Both the position numbers and the translations under genes were made by a program. Below, piece by piece: positions 35,201 to 50,014 of a DNA stretch of 64,000 nucleotides. Source of the stretch: Glacieibacterium sp038210595 (GTDB lineage Bacteria; Pseudomonadota; Alphaproteobacteria; Sphingomonadales; Sphingomonadaceae); contig JBBQWN010000007.1 in assembly GCA_038210595.1 (NCBI GenBank), forward strand, positions 1 through 64,000, given 5' to 3'. How positions within the stretch are numbered: the stretch's first letter is position 1; every line of letters begins with the position of its first letter. Under the pieces are notes generated by a model, which did no database searches, was not told where the DNA came from, and was given only the letters and a program-made list of their open reading frames with translations.

Positions 35201-38200
35201 TGATCGCGGCGCTGACCGCGCGCTTCGCCGACCTGGTCGGGCCGGACGTGTCGGACATCTGCTATGCGACGCAGAACCGCCAGTCGGCGGTGCGCGACCT
35301 GTGCGCACGGGTCGACGTGCTGCTGGTCGTCGGCGCGCCGAACAGCTCCAACTCCAACCGCCTGCGCGAGATCGGCGACGAGGCCGGCGTGCCGAGCTAT
35401 CTGGTCGAGGACGGCGACGGCGTCGATCCGGCGTGGCTGGCCGGGGCGGCGACAATCGGCCTCACTGCCGGCGCGTCGGCACCCGAGGAACTGGTGCTGA
35501 GCGTCATCGCGGCGCTGCGCACCCTGGGGCCGGTGGAGGTCAGCACGCTGCCCGGCATCGTCGAGAAACAGGAATTCCGGCTGCCGCCCGAGTTGACCCG
35601 CGGCCACGAAAGCCGCAATGCAGCCGCCGCCACTCCCGCCGCCGCCGCGGCTGGCTGAGAAGGACGACGCATGACTTTGCCGCTCGCACCGCTGCTCCGC
35701 ATCGGCAGCTACACCGTTACCCAGCACCTGAAGGGCGGCAAATACCCGCTCGTGCTGATGCTGGAGCCGCTGCTGCGCTGCAACCTCGCCTGCCCCGGCT
35801 GCGGCAAGATCGATTATCCCGACGCGATCCTCAACCAGCGCCTGAGCTATGACCAGTGCATGGCGGCGATCGACGAGTGCGGCGCGCCCGCCGTCTCCAT
35901 CGCCGGCGGCGAGCCGCTGCTCCACCGCGACATGCCCAGGATCGTGCAGGGCTATATCGCCAAGAAGAAGTTCGTCATCCTCTGCACCAACGCGCTGCTG
36001 CTGAAGAAGAAAATGGCCGATTATGCGCCGTCGCCCTATTTCACCTGGTCGATCCATCTGGACGGCGACAAGGGCATGCACGACCACGCCGTCGATCAGG
36101 ACGGCACCTACGAGGTCGCCATCGAGGCGATCGAGCTGGCCAAAGCCAAGGGTTTCCGCGTGCAGGTCAACTGCACCGTGTTCGACGGTGCGTCCTCGGA
36201 GCGGCTGGCCGGCTTCTTCGACGAGATGAAGAAGCGCGACGTCGAGATCACCATCTCGCCCGGCTATGCCTATGAGCGCGCCGCCGACCAGACCCACTTC
36301 CTGAACCGGGAGCGCACCAAGAACTTCTTCCGCGACGTGTTCCGGCGCGGCAACGGCGGCAAGGACTGGCAGTTCACCAACTCGCCGCTGTTCCTCGACT
36401 TCCTGGCGGGCAACCAGACCTATGAGTGCACGCCGTGGTCGATGCCGCTGCGCACCGTGTTCGGCTGGCAGAAGCCCTGCTACCTCGTCGGCGAAGGCTA
36501 TGTGCAGAGCTTTGCCGAGCTGATGGAAGGCACCGACTGGGACCAGTACGGCGTCGGCAAGTACGAGAAATGCTCGAACTGCATGGTCCACTGCGGCTTC
36601 GAGGGCACCGCCGCGACGGATTCGATCCGCCACCCGCTGAAGATGATGACCATTGGCCGCAAGGGCATCCGCACCGAAGGCCCGATGGCCCCGGACATCG
36701 ACCTGTCGAACGCCCGGCCGGCCAAGGACACTTTTTCGAACCACGTTGAGAAGGAACTGGAGCGCATCAAGACGGCGGACCCGGAAGGCTGGAAGCGGGT
36801 TCAGCGCGCGGCGTGAACGTTCGCCGTGCATAGCCCCGGATGAGCCTGCTCAGACGCGCGCTGGTCAACGTCCCATCCTCGTCGCTGTTGTACTTTCTCG
36901 GCATGGCCATCGCATGGCTGCTCAAGGGACCGGAACCGGCGCTGATCAAGGCGCTCCTCGCCGGGCCGTTCCTGGCACTGCTCGCGGTGCCGTTCTTCCT
37001 AGCGATGCACGGCCTGGCCGCCGGGCTGGGCATGGCCGCAAACCGTCTTGGAATGCCCGCAAGGCCCGTCGCCGCGATCGCAGCCGCGCTGGTCGCCTAT
37101 GTCTTTTCCGGCGGCCCGGTGCCCGACATTTTCGGTGACCCGGCGACCGCGCGGCTGGTCTTCGTCGCTGCGGTCACCCTGCCGTGGCTGTTCGAAAATG
37201 CGTTCTGGTGGCCGCAGCGGAGAAGGGGTTAGCAGCAGCAAGTCGTCCCGCGGTCACGCCAAGCCCATCCGGGGCCCGACGCTCGCCGCCCCCCGCCGCA
37301 ATTCGCGGATGGCGCGCATGAAGCCGGCACTGGTCTTCGCCACATCCGCCGCCTGCCCCGGCCGCGACGCAAGCGAGCGCAGCATGGCCTTCGCATCCAC
37401 CCCGCCATCGGGGCGCATCGACACGGTGATGGCGTGGGGCAGCAGGTGGCGGGCGCCGTCGGAGACGCAGCGCAGGATGGCGAACGGCAGTCCGCGCTCG
37501 GCGGCGACGGCGGCGGCGACGTGGCTCTCCATGTCGACCGCCAGCGCGTCGTGGCGCTCGCCGAGCCCGAGCTTTTCGGCGACGGTGTCGATCATGCGGC
37601 CATCGGCGAAATAGCCGCCGGGCCGCGCCCCCGGCAGCCGGGCCAGCAGCGCCGCCGCCCAGCCGGCATCGCACGCGGCGTCGATCGCGCCCGACAGCCG
37701 GTCGCCGACGACCCAGTCGCCGATTCGCAAGCCGTCCGCCAGCGCGCCGCACATGCCATAGCTCATGATGCCCGCTGCGCCCGCCGCGGCGCGCTCGATC
37801 GCCACGCGCAGGCCGACCGGGTCGCCGCCGCCCGCCACCACCACGACGCCGCCCTGGCGGATGGTGGCGACCTCGCGGTTGAAGCCGGTGGCGACGACGA
37901 CGTGACCGCTGCCGACGCTCACATGCCCCACGCGACATGGCTGTCGTTGGCGCGGCGGAGGTTGCGGTAGCGCGCCAGCGCCCATAGCGGGAAGAACTTC
38001 GCGTAGCCGTGATAGCGCAGGTAGAAGACGCGCGGAAATCCGCCGCCGGTGTGGAAGTCCTCGGGCCACAGCCCGTCATCGGCCTGGTTGGCCTGCAGCC
38101 ACGCAACGCCCCGCGCGACGGCGTCGCTGTCCGCCTTGCCCGCCGCCATCAGGCCGAGCACCGCCCACGCGGTTTGCGAGGCGCGGCTTTCGGCCGGCCG

Positions 38201-41200
38201 GTAGCCCTTGTAGTCGAGCGCGTAGCTGTCGCAATCCTCGCCCCAGCCGCCGTCGGGGTTCTGGATGCGCGCCAGCCACGCCGCGCCCCTCTCGGTCGCT
38301 GCGGGGGCGGTGCCGGCCGCGCCGAGCGCGCACAGCGCCGACCAGGTGCCGTAGATATAGTTGACGCCCCAGCGGCCGAACCAGCTGCCGTCGGCCTCCT
38401 GTTCCTCGACCAGATAGCGAACCGCATCAGCCATCCGCCTGGAATCGCTGGGTTCGCCAAGCTGCGCCAGCATCGAGACGCAGCGCGCGGAAACGTCGGC
38501 GGTCGGCGGATCGAGCAACGCGCCGTGGTCCGCGAAGGGGATGTTGTTGAGGTAGTGGTAGCTGTTGTCGGCCTCGAACGCGCCCCAGCCGCCGTCGCGG
38601 CTCTGCAGGCCGACCGTCCATTCGACGCCGCGGTCGATGGCGGTGTCATAGCGCGGCCCCAGCTTGCCGCGCGCCCGGTCCATCGCGAGCACGACGACGG
38701 CGGTGTCGTCGAGGTCCGGGTAGTGCGCGTTGGCGTACTGGAAGGCCCAGCCGCCGGGGCGCACGCCAGGCTTGTCGACCGCCCAGTCACCGGCAACGTC
38801 GAGCACCTGGCGCGGCACCAGCCAGTCGAGCGCGGCCTCGGCGCGGGTCTCGGCGGCCTCGTCCTGCACCTCCAGCAGCGCATGCGCGGCGAGCGCGGTG
38901 TCCCACACCGGCGACAGGCAGGGCTGGCAATAGATCTCGCCGTCGGGGCGGCGGACAACCAGTTTCTCGACCGCGGCGCGTGCCACGGCAAAGTGTTCGC
39001 GGTCGCCGAGCGTGTCGAACATCATCGCCGAGTTGGCGATCGCCGGGTAGATCGCGCCCAGCCCGTCGTCGCCGTTCAGCCGCTCGACGACGAAATCGCG
39101 GCAGGCGTCCAGCGCCCGGGCGCGCAGGCGCTTGGGCCACAGCCCGTCGATCTGCTTCAGCACCATGTCGAGCGCGCCGAAGCCGGCCTTCCAGACCCAC
39201 TTCGCGCCCGCCACGTTCGACTTCGGCTTGACCGTCGAGCCGGGCAGATGGAGTTCATCGACAAGCACTTGCCGGGGGTTCTTCGCGCGCGGCTGCAATG
39301 TCTGCAGCACCAATAGCGGCACGATCACGGTGCGCGCCCAGTAGGCCATCTTCGAAAGGTGCACCGGGAACCAGCGCGGCAGCAGGATGATCTCCGGCGG
39401 CATCGTCGGGATGGTCGACCACGGCCCGGCCCCGAACAGCGCCAGCTGGATGCGGGTGAAGACGTTGACCGCCGCCGCGCCGCCCGCCGCCAGCACCGCG
39501 TCGCGGGCCCGGGCCATGTGCGGGGCATTCACGTCGTCGCCGATCATCTTCAGCGCATAATAGGCCTTCACCGTCGCGCTGATGTCGAACGCGCCGCCGT
39601 GGAACAGCGGCCAGCCGCCATGCTCGCCCTGGATGCGGCGGATGTAGCGGGCGACGCGGGCCTCGAGGTCGAGGTCGTCGGGCTCGCCGAGGAAGTGGCG
39701 GAGCAGAATATATTCGGCCGGGATGGTGACGTCGGCCTCGAGCTCGAAGACGAAATGCCCGTCGGGCTGCTGCAGCCGGCCGAGCGCTTGCGCCGCATGG
39801 TCGACCGCGAGGTCCAGCGCATCGAGCGGGATCGTTTCGGCGAGCATCCGCTCCGCCATAGCCGAGGCGGCGGTCACTGGACCAGCCCCGCCGCGGTGAC
39901 GCCGGAGCGGATCGCCCCCTCGATGGTCGCGGGCAGGCCGGTCTGCGTCCAGTCGCCAGCGAGGACGAGGTTCGGCCGCGACGTGCGCGCCGGCGGGCGC
40001 AGCGCGTCCTGCGCCGGGGTCGCGGCGAAGGTGGCGCGCTTTTCCTTGACCAGCTGCCACCTGGGCAATGCCGCCGGCAGGCCGAGCGCGGCGGCGACAT
40101 CGGCCCACAGCCGCGCCGCCAGCGCCGTGCGATCCTCCTCGACAATATCGTCGGCGGCGCTGACCGTCACCGAGATGCGGCCCGGCAGCGCGAAGATCCA
40201 TTCGACCGTGGCGTTGACCAGCCCGAGGATCGGCGGCGTGCCGGGCGGGGCTTCGCAGGCGAAATGCGCGCTGACGATGGCCTTGAACGCGGTCGGCACG
40301 ACGAGGCCGGGCAGCAGGCCGGCGGCGACCGGCGCGGGCACCGCCAGCACCACGGCGTCGGCGGGCTCGGGGCCGTCACCGAAATCCAGGGCGTCGGCGG
40401 TGACGGCGCGCAGCCGCCGCCCGAAGCGAACCTCCGCCCCCTGCCCCGCCAGCCAGGCGAGCGCCGGATCGACGAACGCCGCCGCCAGCGTCGGCTGCGC
40501 CACCAGCGGGCGATAGGCCCGCCCGCCCTTCGCCAGCGTCTCGCGGATCACCGCGCTGGCCAGTGCCGCCGACCCCTCGGCCGCGGGCGTGTTGAGCGCC
40601 GCCAGCAGCACCGGCTCGATCAGCCGGTGCCAGAGCGGGCCGCTGGTTGGGACAACATCGCCGACCCGGCTGCCGCCGGCGGGCCGCAGCAGCCCGGCCA
40701 GCCGCAGGTAATCGCGCGCGCCGGTGCCGGGCACACGGCGGCCCGCGTCGAAAATCCACCACGGCAGCGGCCCCATGCTCGGCCGCACCGTCCAGCGCTC
40801 GCCGCTGGCCAGATCGGCGAAGGCGAATTCGGCCACCGCCGGGCCGTGCAGCCGATCGCTGGCACCGATGCGGGCAAGATAGGCGTGCACGGCGCGGTTG
40901 CCCGACAGCACCAGGTGATTGCCGTTGTCGATGTCCATGCCGAGCTGCGCGTCGTGGTAGGAACGGCAGCGGCCGCCGGCGCGCGGTCCCGCCTCGTGCA
41001 CCACCACCTTGCGCCCGCGCGCGGTCAGCTCGACCGCCGCCGACAGCCCCGCCAGCCCCGCCCCCACGACATGCACGGTCACCGGGTCAGCCACGCCTTC
41101 GTGACGATCCACAGCAGCGCGCGCTTGCCCAGCTTGGTGCGGGTGCGCGGAGTCCGCCAGCCGACCCGCTCCATCCGGCTGAGCGTCGTCGCATATACCA

Positions 41201-44200
41201 CCGACATCAGCCGCGGCGCGAACAAATGCCCGGCCGGGCGCTTCGCCAGCACCGCGTCGGCGGCGGCATAATGCTGGTGCGCCAGCGCGGCGACGTCGCG
41301 GCAGACCCCGTCCAGCGCCGGGTCGGCGGCGACGGTCAGCGGGTCGTCGGCGGCGATGCCGTGCTTCACCAGATGGTCGCGCGGCAGGTACAGTCGGCCG
41401 ATCGCCGCATCCTCGTCGATGTCGCGCAGGATGTTGGTCAGCTGCAACGCCCGGCCAAGATGATGGGCAAGGTCGGTGGCGGGGTCGCCGGCCATGCCGA
41501 AGATGCGCACCGACAGCCGCCCGACCGCGCTCGCCACCCGGTCGCAGTAGAGGTCGAGCTCGGTCAGCGCGGGGGCGCGGATGTCGCCCGCCACGTCCAT
41601 CGCCATGCCGTCGATGACCGCGTGGAAGTCAGCCTGCGCCAGGCCGAAGTCATTGACCGCGGTGGCGACCAGCGCGGCCCGGCCCGGCGGCCCGCCAGCG
41701 TAGAGCGAGTCGATATCCGTCCGCCATTGTTCCAGCCCGGCGGCGCGCTCCGCGCGCGTGCCCTCCAGGTCGTCGGCAATGTCGTCGACGGCGCGGCAGA
41801 ATGCATAGACCGCGAACATCGCTTCGCGCTCGCGCTGGGGCAGCACCCGCATCCCGGCATAGAAGCTGCTGCGCGACACCTGGCCGTGCAGCGCCAGCGC
41901 GCGTTCCTCCTCGGTCATCGGATCAGCGTCCGCGCGACGGCGGCAAGGCTTAGCCCGGCGGCTTCGAGCTTGTGATGCTTGACCGGACCCGCCAGCGGAT
42001 CCTGCCGGCGGAGGCGCTGGCTCAGGCTTTCGGCGAGGCGCTGGATCACCGCGACCTCGCAGGCGAGGCGGCGGTCGGCGATCTGGCCGGCGAACCCGCG
42101 CGACTGGCGCAGCAGCGCGTCGGTGCCGTCGAGCATCCGGTCGAGCACGCCGCGCAGCGCGGGCGAGGTGCGGGCGGCGCCCAGCGCGGTCGCGTCGATA
42201 CCGGCTTCCGCCAGCCAGTCGGCGGGCACGTAGACGCGGGCGAGATCGCGGTAATCCTCGCCGCAGTCCTGCAGGTGGTTGATGACCTGCAGCGCGGCGC
42301 ACAACGCGTCGGAGGCGGCCCAGGTCGCGGGGCGCTCGCCGTGCACATCGAGCACGAAGCGCCCGACCGGCATCGCCGAGACGCGGCAATAGCCGATCAG
42401 ATCGTCCCAGCTGGCGACATGCGGATCGGTGACGTCGCGGCGGAAGGCGGCGAGCAGGTCGAGCCCGTGGGTGTCGCCGAGGCCACGCTCCGCCTGCGCT
42501 TCCCGCAGCGCCAGCGCCTCGGGGCTGGCGGTGGCTTCCCCAGTCAGCGTGGCGCGCATCGCCTCCAGGGCTGCCAGTTTCGCCCCACCCCCGCCCGGCC
42601 CGTCGGCGATGTCGTCGGCGGTGCGCGCGAAACGGTAGAAGGCGAGGATGGCGGCGCGGTGGCGCGGCGCGATCAGCCATGACGCGACCGGGAAATTCTC
42701 GGTCGTCGCGGTGCGGTGCGGCAGCTGCGCGGGCGCGTTCACGGCTGCGCCATCGCCTGCGCGCGGCCCTTCCACAGACCGCCGCGGCCCTGCCATTGCC
42801 GCACCGCCGACAGCCAGGTGTACCAGCCATAGACCATTCCGATGGCGGGCAGCGCCACGCCCCACAGCGGCGAGCGGCCATAGAAGCGCAACATCGGCTG
42901 AAAGGCGATCGTCATCAGTCCCCATGCGGCCAGTCCGGTCCAACGGGCGATGCCGTGTCCGGCGAGGCTTAGCAATGGGGGCGCGAGGAATAGCAGCGCC
43001 AGGCCGGCCAGCGTGCCGATCAGCTTGACCGGGCTGTAGCCGAGCTGGGCATAGGCGGAACGCGCGATCATCGCGCCGATCTCGGCAACACTCAGATAGG
43101 GGCGCAGCGACACCGAGCGGCGGGTCAGGCTGAGCCGGATCGGCCCCTGGCGCTTCATCAGCGCACCGACCGCGCAGTCGTCGATGATCGCGCCGCGCAC
43201 CGCCGCGATCCCGCCGGCGTGCTCGAGGGCGTCGCGGCGCACCAGCATGCAGCCGCCCGCCGCCGCCGCCGTCCCGCCGGGCCGGTTCACCGCGGCGAAC
43301 GGGAACAGCATCTGGAAGAACAGCACGAACGCCGGGACGAGCAATTTCTCGGCGAAATTCGTGCAACTGAGGCGCGCCATTAGCGACACCAGAGTCAGGC
43401 GGCCGGGAACTGCGGCGGCAACCAATGATCGCAGCGTGTCGGGCGCGTGGGCGATGTCGGCGTCGGTCAGCCACAGGTAATCGGGCGTGCCCGCCGCTGC
43501 GATGCCCTGCGACACCGCCCATAATTTGCCGGTCCAGCCGGGCGCGAGCGGGGCGCCGCTCAGCACCTCGACGCCTTGCGCGCGGGCGAGGGCGGCGGTC
43601 GCGTCGCTGCTGTTGTCGTCGACGACGATGACCCGGAAGTCGCCGGGATAATCCTGCGCGGCGAGGCTGGCGGCGGCGCGGGCGATGACGTCGGCCTCGT
43701 CGCGCGCCGGCACCACCGCGACGACCGACGGCCACTGGCCGAGATCGGCGACCGGTCCGTCGTCGCGCTCGCGCGCCAGCCAGAAACCGTCGCGGAACGC
43801 CAGCAGTCCCGCCCAGAGGGCGAGCGTCAGCAGGCCGAGTGCGGTCACTTCACCATCCCCGCCGCGCGGAACCACGCCAGCGCGTCCGCGATGGCCGCCG
43901 GGTACGGCCGCGCCGTGTAGCCGAGCGCGGCTTCCGCCTTCGCTGAGGTGAAGAACATCCGGTGGCCCGCCATCTTCAGCGCGTCGGCGGTCAGGAACGG
44001 CTCGCGCCCGGTCACGCGCGCCACCGCCTCCGCGCCCCAGGCCAGCGGGAACAGCGGCCCGCGCGGCAGGCTGACGGTCGGAGCCTTGCGCCCGGTCTGA
44101 CGCGCGATCTCGGCGAGCATGTCGCGCAGCGAGACGTCCTGCCCGCCGAGGATATAGCGTTCGCCCGCCTGCCCGCGCTGATAGGCCAGCACGTGCCCGG

Positions 44201-47200
44201 CCGCCACATCGTCGACGTGGACGAGGTTCAGCCCGGTGTCGACGAACGCCGGGATCTTGCCGGTCGCCGCCTCGACGATGATGCGCCCGGTCGGCGTCGG
44301 GCGCACGTCGCCGGGGCCGATCGGGGTGGAGGGATTGACGATCACCGCGGGCAGGCCTGCGTCCCGCACCATCGCCTCGACCAGCCGCTCGGCGACGACC
44401 TTCGATCGCTTGTAGGCCCCGATGGCGCGCTCCGGGGTCAAGGGGTCGCTCTCGTCGGCGGGCAGCTGGTCCAGCCCGAGCGTCGCGACCGAGCTGGTAT
44501 AGACGATCCGCCCTACCCCCGCCGCCAGCGCCGCGGCCATGACGTTGCGCGTCCCCTCGCGGTTGTTGCGGACGATGTCCTCCGGATCGCGCGCCCACAG
44601 CCGGTAGTCGGCGGCGACGTGCGCCAGCCCCTGCACCCCCGCCATCGCGGCATCGAGCGAGGCGCGGTCGAGCAGGTCGCCGGTGACGATCTCGCCCGGA
44701 AAGTCGCCGAGGTTGGCACGCGGGCTCGACGGCCGCACCAGCGCCCGGACGCCGTAGCCCTTGGCGGCAAAGGCGCGCGCCACCGCCGCCCCGACGAAGC
44801 CAGCGGCCCCGGTGACCAGCACCGTCTCGGTCACGCGGATTGCCCTGTCATCCGCCTCCCCTAGCCTAGCGCCGCGCGCCGTGGGAAGGGTGCGCGCGAT
44901 GCACGTGCCCAGCGCCCGCACGGTCCTGCTCGGCGACCGGCTCGACCTCGACGGCTTCGCGCCCGGTGAACTCCTGTCGTCGTCGCCGCTGGCATGGATG
45001 CCGGCGACCGGCGGCTATGTCGTGCTGTTCCGCTACGGCGTCGCGGTGCTGTGCGGGCTGGACCCGGCCGCCGAGGCCGCCGTGCTCGCCGATCTCGCGC
45101 CGCGCGTCATCCGGCCGGTCGCGGCGGCGGACGAGGACCGCGAGGCCATCGCGCTCGCCCCCGATGCCCCCGATTCGGTCGCGCCGGGCGGGCCGATCCA
45201 GCTGCGCGACCTGTCGCCGGAGCGGGTGCTGGTCGTCGCCGACGCGCTGGCGAAAAGCATGGCGCTGCACCGCGACGAGGTCGAGGTCGGCGCGGTGCTC
45301 GACCTGATGGAGCCGCTGGCGCGGCAGCTGTACGTCCGCGGGCGCAGCCGCGCCGGGCGGCGCAGCCTGATCCGCCACATCGGCCGGGCGCTGCTGGTCC
45401 GCCACCGCGTCACCGCGCTCGCCGCCATCGACGACAAGCCCGACGTGCTGTGGGACCGGCCCGACCTCGAACGCCTGTACGCCCGGCTGGAGGACGAATA
45501 CGAGCTCGACGCCCGCGCCCGCGCGCTGCGCCGCAAGCTGGACGTCGTCGGCGAGACCGTCACCGTGCTGGCCGACCTGATCGACACCGAACGCTCGTTC
45601 CGCCTGGAGATCGCGGTCGTCGTGCTGATCGGCGTCGAGATCGCCATCGGCCTGTTCGAGATATTGTGGCGGGTGACGTGACGCTGGCGCTGGCGGCGCT
45701 GGCGCTGGCCGGGTGCGCCTACCAGCTGCTGACCGCGCTGACCGCCCGGGCGCCGCGCGCCGCGCCGCCGCTCGCGGAATACCCGCCGGTGACGATCCTG
45801 AAGCCCCTGCACGGCGCGGAACCGCGGCTGCGCGACAACCTCGCGACCTTCCTGGCGCAGGATTATCCGGCCCCGGTGCAGATGGTGTGCGGGGTGCAGG
45901 ATGCGGGCGATGTGGCAATCACCGCCGTCGCCGGGCTGGGTATCGACCTGGTCGTCGATTCCGCCCGCCACGGCAGCAACGCCAAGGTCTCGAACCTGAT
46001 CAACATGATGGCGGCGGCGCGCCACGACGTGCTGGTGCTGAGCGACAGCGACATGGGCGTCCGGCCCGATTACCTGGCGCAGGTCGTCGCGGCATTGCAG
46101 CAACCGGGCGTCGGCGCAGTGACCTGCTTCTACGGCGGGCGCGGCGATGCCGGGCCGTGGTCGCGGCTGGCGGCGCTGGGTATCGACACCGGCTATCTGC
46201 TGTCGGGCCTGTTCGCGGCGCGGTTCGGGCTGGCGCAGCCGTGCATGGGGTCGACCATCGCGCTGACCCGCGACACGCTGGCGCGGATCGGCGGCCTGGC
46301 CCGCGTTGCGAACGTGCTCGCCGACGATCATGCGCTGGGCGAGGCGGTGCGCGCGTTCGGGCTGAAAGTGGTCGTCGCGCCGCCGGTGCTAACCCATGCG
46401 GGGGCCGAGGCCAACCTTGCCGCGCTCGCCGCGCACGAGCTGCGCTGGAACGTCACCGTGTTCCGCCTGTCGCCCTGGGGGTTTGCCGGGCTGGGCCTGC
46501 TCAACCCGCTGCCGGTGGCACTGCTCAGCGGCTCGGGCCTCGTCGTCGCAGCGGCGCTGGCGTCGCGCCTCGTCGTCGGCCTGCGGGTCCGGGCGATCAC
46601 CGGCGTCTCACCTGCGCCGCTGTGGTGGCTGCCGCTGCGCGACATCCTCAGCTACGGGCTGTATGTCGCGACGTTTTTCAGGCAATCGGTCGATTGGCGG
46701 GGGGCGCGGCTTAGCGTAACGCCCGGCGGCGGGATCACGAACAAAGGCCAATGATGCGCACTCTCTTCCTCCAGGCGCCCAGTTTCGACGGTTACGACGG
46801 CGGTGCCGGCGCGCGCTACCAGATGAAGCGCGAGGTCAAATCCTTCTGGTATCCGACCTGGCTGGCGCAGCCGGCCGCGATGATCCCGGGGTCGAAGCTG
46901 ATCGACGCGCCCGCGCACGACCTGTCGTGGGACGACATCGCGCACGAGTTCGACACGCGCGATCTCGTCATCCTCCACACCTCGACGCCCAGCTTCAACC
47001 AGGACATCCGGACCGCCGCGCTGATCAAGGCGCGCAATCCCAAGATCGTCATCGCGTTCGTCGGCGCCAAGGTAATGATCGAGGACGAGGCCAGCCTGAA
47101 GGCCTGCGATGCCATCGATCTGGTGTGCCGCGAGGAATATGATTTCACCTGCGTCGAACTCGCCGAGGGCCGGCCGCTGGCGGAAATCGACGGCATCACC

Positions 47201-49981
47201 TGGCGCGCGCCCGACGGCCGGATCGTCCGCAACAAGGACCGTGCGCCGATCGAGGACATGGACGTGCTGCCGATGGTGTCGCCGATCTACAAGCGCGACC
47301 TCGACACCTCGAAGTATTTCGGCGGCTACCAGCGCCATCCCTATATCTCGTTCTACACCGGTCGCGGGTGCAAGAGTCGCTGCACCTTCTGCCTGTGGCC
47401 GCAGACGATCGGCGGCCACCGCTACCGCCATCGCACCACGCCGAAGGTGATCGAGGAGGTGAAGTACATCCTCGCCAATATGCCCGAGGTGAAGGAGATC
47501 TTCTTCGACGACGACACGCTGGCCGATGCGCACGACTTCGTCGTCGAGCTGTCGGGCGAACTGGCCAAGCTCGGCTTCGGCAAGCCCGGCTTTCCGGTCA
47601 CCTGGGGCTGCAATGCCAAGGCCAACGTGCCGCAGCCGGTGCTGAAGGCGATGAAGGCGGGCGGCTGCCGCGTGCTCCTGGTCGGCTATGAAAGCGGCAA
47701 TCAGCAGATCCTGCACAACATCAAGAAGGGCCTGCGCACCGATGTCGCGCGGCAGTTCACCAAGGACGCCCATGCGCTCGGCCTGACCATCCACGGCACC
47801 TTCATCCTCGGGCTGCCCGGCGAGACGCTTGAAACGATCGAGGAGACGATCAACTACGCCAAGGAGATCGACCCGCACACCATCCAGGTGTCGCTGGCCG
47901 CGCCCTATCCGGGCACGTTCCTGTACAGGCAGGCGACCGAGAACGGCTGGTTCGATTCTTCGCACGACCTGTTGACCGACGGCGGCAACCAGATCGCACA
48001 ATTGAGCTATCCCCACCTCCACTCGTCGGTGATCTTCGAGAAGGTCGAGGAATTTTATAAGCGCTTCTATTTCCGACCGTCCAAGATCTGGGAAATCGTG
48101 CGCGAGATGCTGACCGACTGGGACATGATGAAGCGCCGCCTGCGCGAGGGCGTCGAGTTCTTCGACTTCCTGCGGCGCCGGAAAGAGGCGGCTTGAAGCA
48201 GCTGATCGTCACCGCCGACGACTTCGGCGCGGACGAAAGCGTCAACGAGGCGGTCGAGATCGGGCACACGCAGGGCATCCTGACCGCCGCCAGCCTGATG
48301 GTCGGGGCGCCTGCGGTGGCCGATGCGGTGGCGCGGGCGAAGCGGCTCCCGGCGCTCGGCGTCGGGCTGCACCTGGTGCTGGTCGAGGGGCGGCCGGTGC
48401 TGCCGCCTGATGCGGTGTCCGAGCTTGTCGATGCAAGCGGCTGTTTCCGCTCCGACATGGTGGCGAGCGCGGTCAACATCTTCGTGAGCGCCCGCGCCCG
48501 GCGGCAGCTGGCGGCCGAGATCGAGGCGCAGTTCGCCGCCTTTGCCGCGACCGGCCTGACGCTCGACCATGTCAACGCGCACAAGCACTTCCACCTGCAC
48601 CCGACCATCGCTTCGACGGTGCTCCGCGTCGGCCGCCGCTTCGGCATGCGCGCCGTCCGCGCGCCCGTAGAGCCGGGCGGCGGCGGCATCGCTGCCTGGT
48701 ATGCGCGCGCGCTGCAACGCCGCCTGCGCCGCGCCGGGATGATCGTGCCCGACCAGGTCTACGGCCTCGCCGATTCGGGGCGGATGACCGCGGCGCGGGT
48801 CGGCGCGATCCTGGCGGCGCTGCCCGACGGCCTCAGCGAAATCTACCTCCACCCTGCCACCCGCGACGATTGGCCCGGCAATTCAAACGGTTACCGCTAC
48901 ACCGAGGAACTCGCCGCACTGACCGACCGCGCCAACCGTGCCGCAGCAAACGCCGTTTTGATCAACAGTTTCACAACCTCATGACTCGCTGGCTGATCCT
49001 GCTCGCCACCCTGCTCGGTCTCGCCGTCACCGTCTGGCTGGTCGGCTCGATCGGCGCAGCGCAGGTGCTGGCCAGCGTGCTCAGCGTCGGCTGGCCCGGG
49101 TTCATTGCCTTCTGCCTGGTCTCGGTCGCGGTACTGACCGTGCTTGGCGGGGCCTGGCTGGCCGTCGCGCCGGGGCAGCCCCTGCGCCAGCTCCGCGCCT
49201 TTGCCTGGGCGCGGGCGGTGCGCGAAGGTGCGACCGACGTGCTGCCCTTCGCGCAGCTCGGCGGCCTGGTCGTCGGCGGCCGCGCCCTTGCCGGCCACGG
49301 CATTCCCGACGACACTATCTACGCCTCGATGGTCGCCGACCTGACCACCGAGATGGCGTCGCAGGCGGTGCTGACCGTTGCCGGCGTCGCGGTACTGGCG
49401 GCGGTCGTCGCGGGCGCCGACGACGGCGGCGCGCTGAAGCTGGCGCTGGCCGGGCTGGCGGCGACGCTGGCGCTGCTCGCGGCGTTCGCGCTGGGCCAGG
49501 GCAAGGCGATCGATCTGGCGGTCCGGTTCGCCGCCCGGCTGCTGCCCGCGTCAGCGGCATCGCTGGGCGGCGTGCGCCCGCGCCTGACCGCCATCTACCG
49601 CGACCGGCGGGCGGTGGCGCTCTCGTTCGCGCTCAACGCGCTGGCGTGGGTGATGAGTGCCGCGGGCGCGTGGCTCACGCTGCGCTTCATGGGCGTCGAC
49701 GCGCCGCTGTGGGTGGTGCTGACCATAGAGAGCCTGATCTTTGCGGTGCGCAGCGTCGCCTTCGTCATCCCCGGCGCGCTGGGGGTGCAGGAGGGCGCCT
49801 ATCTGCTGCTCGCGCCGCTGTTCGGGCTCGACCCGCAGGCACTGCTGGCGCTGTCGCTGGTCAAGCGGGCGCGCGATCTGGCGGTCGGCATTCCCGCGCT
49901 GCTGATCTGGCAGCTCGGCGAGGGCCGGGCCATCGCCACCGCGAATGGTGCTGCCGGGGAGGATTGAACTCCCGACCTCAG

Positions 49982-50014
<33 letters not shown>
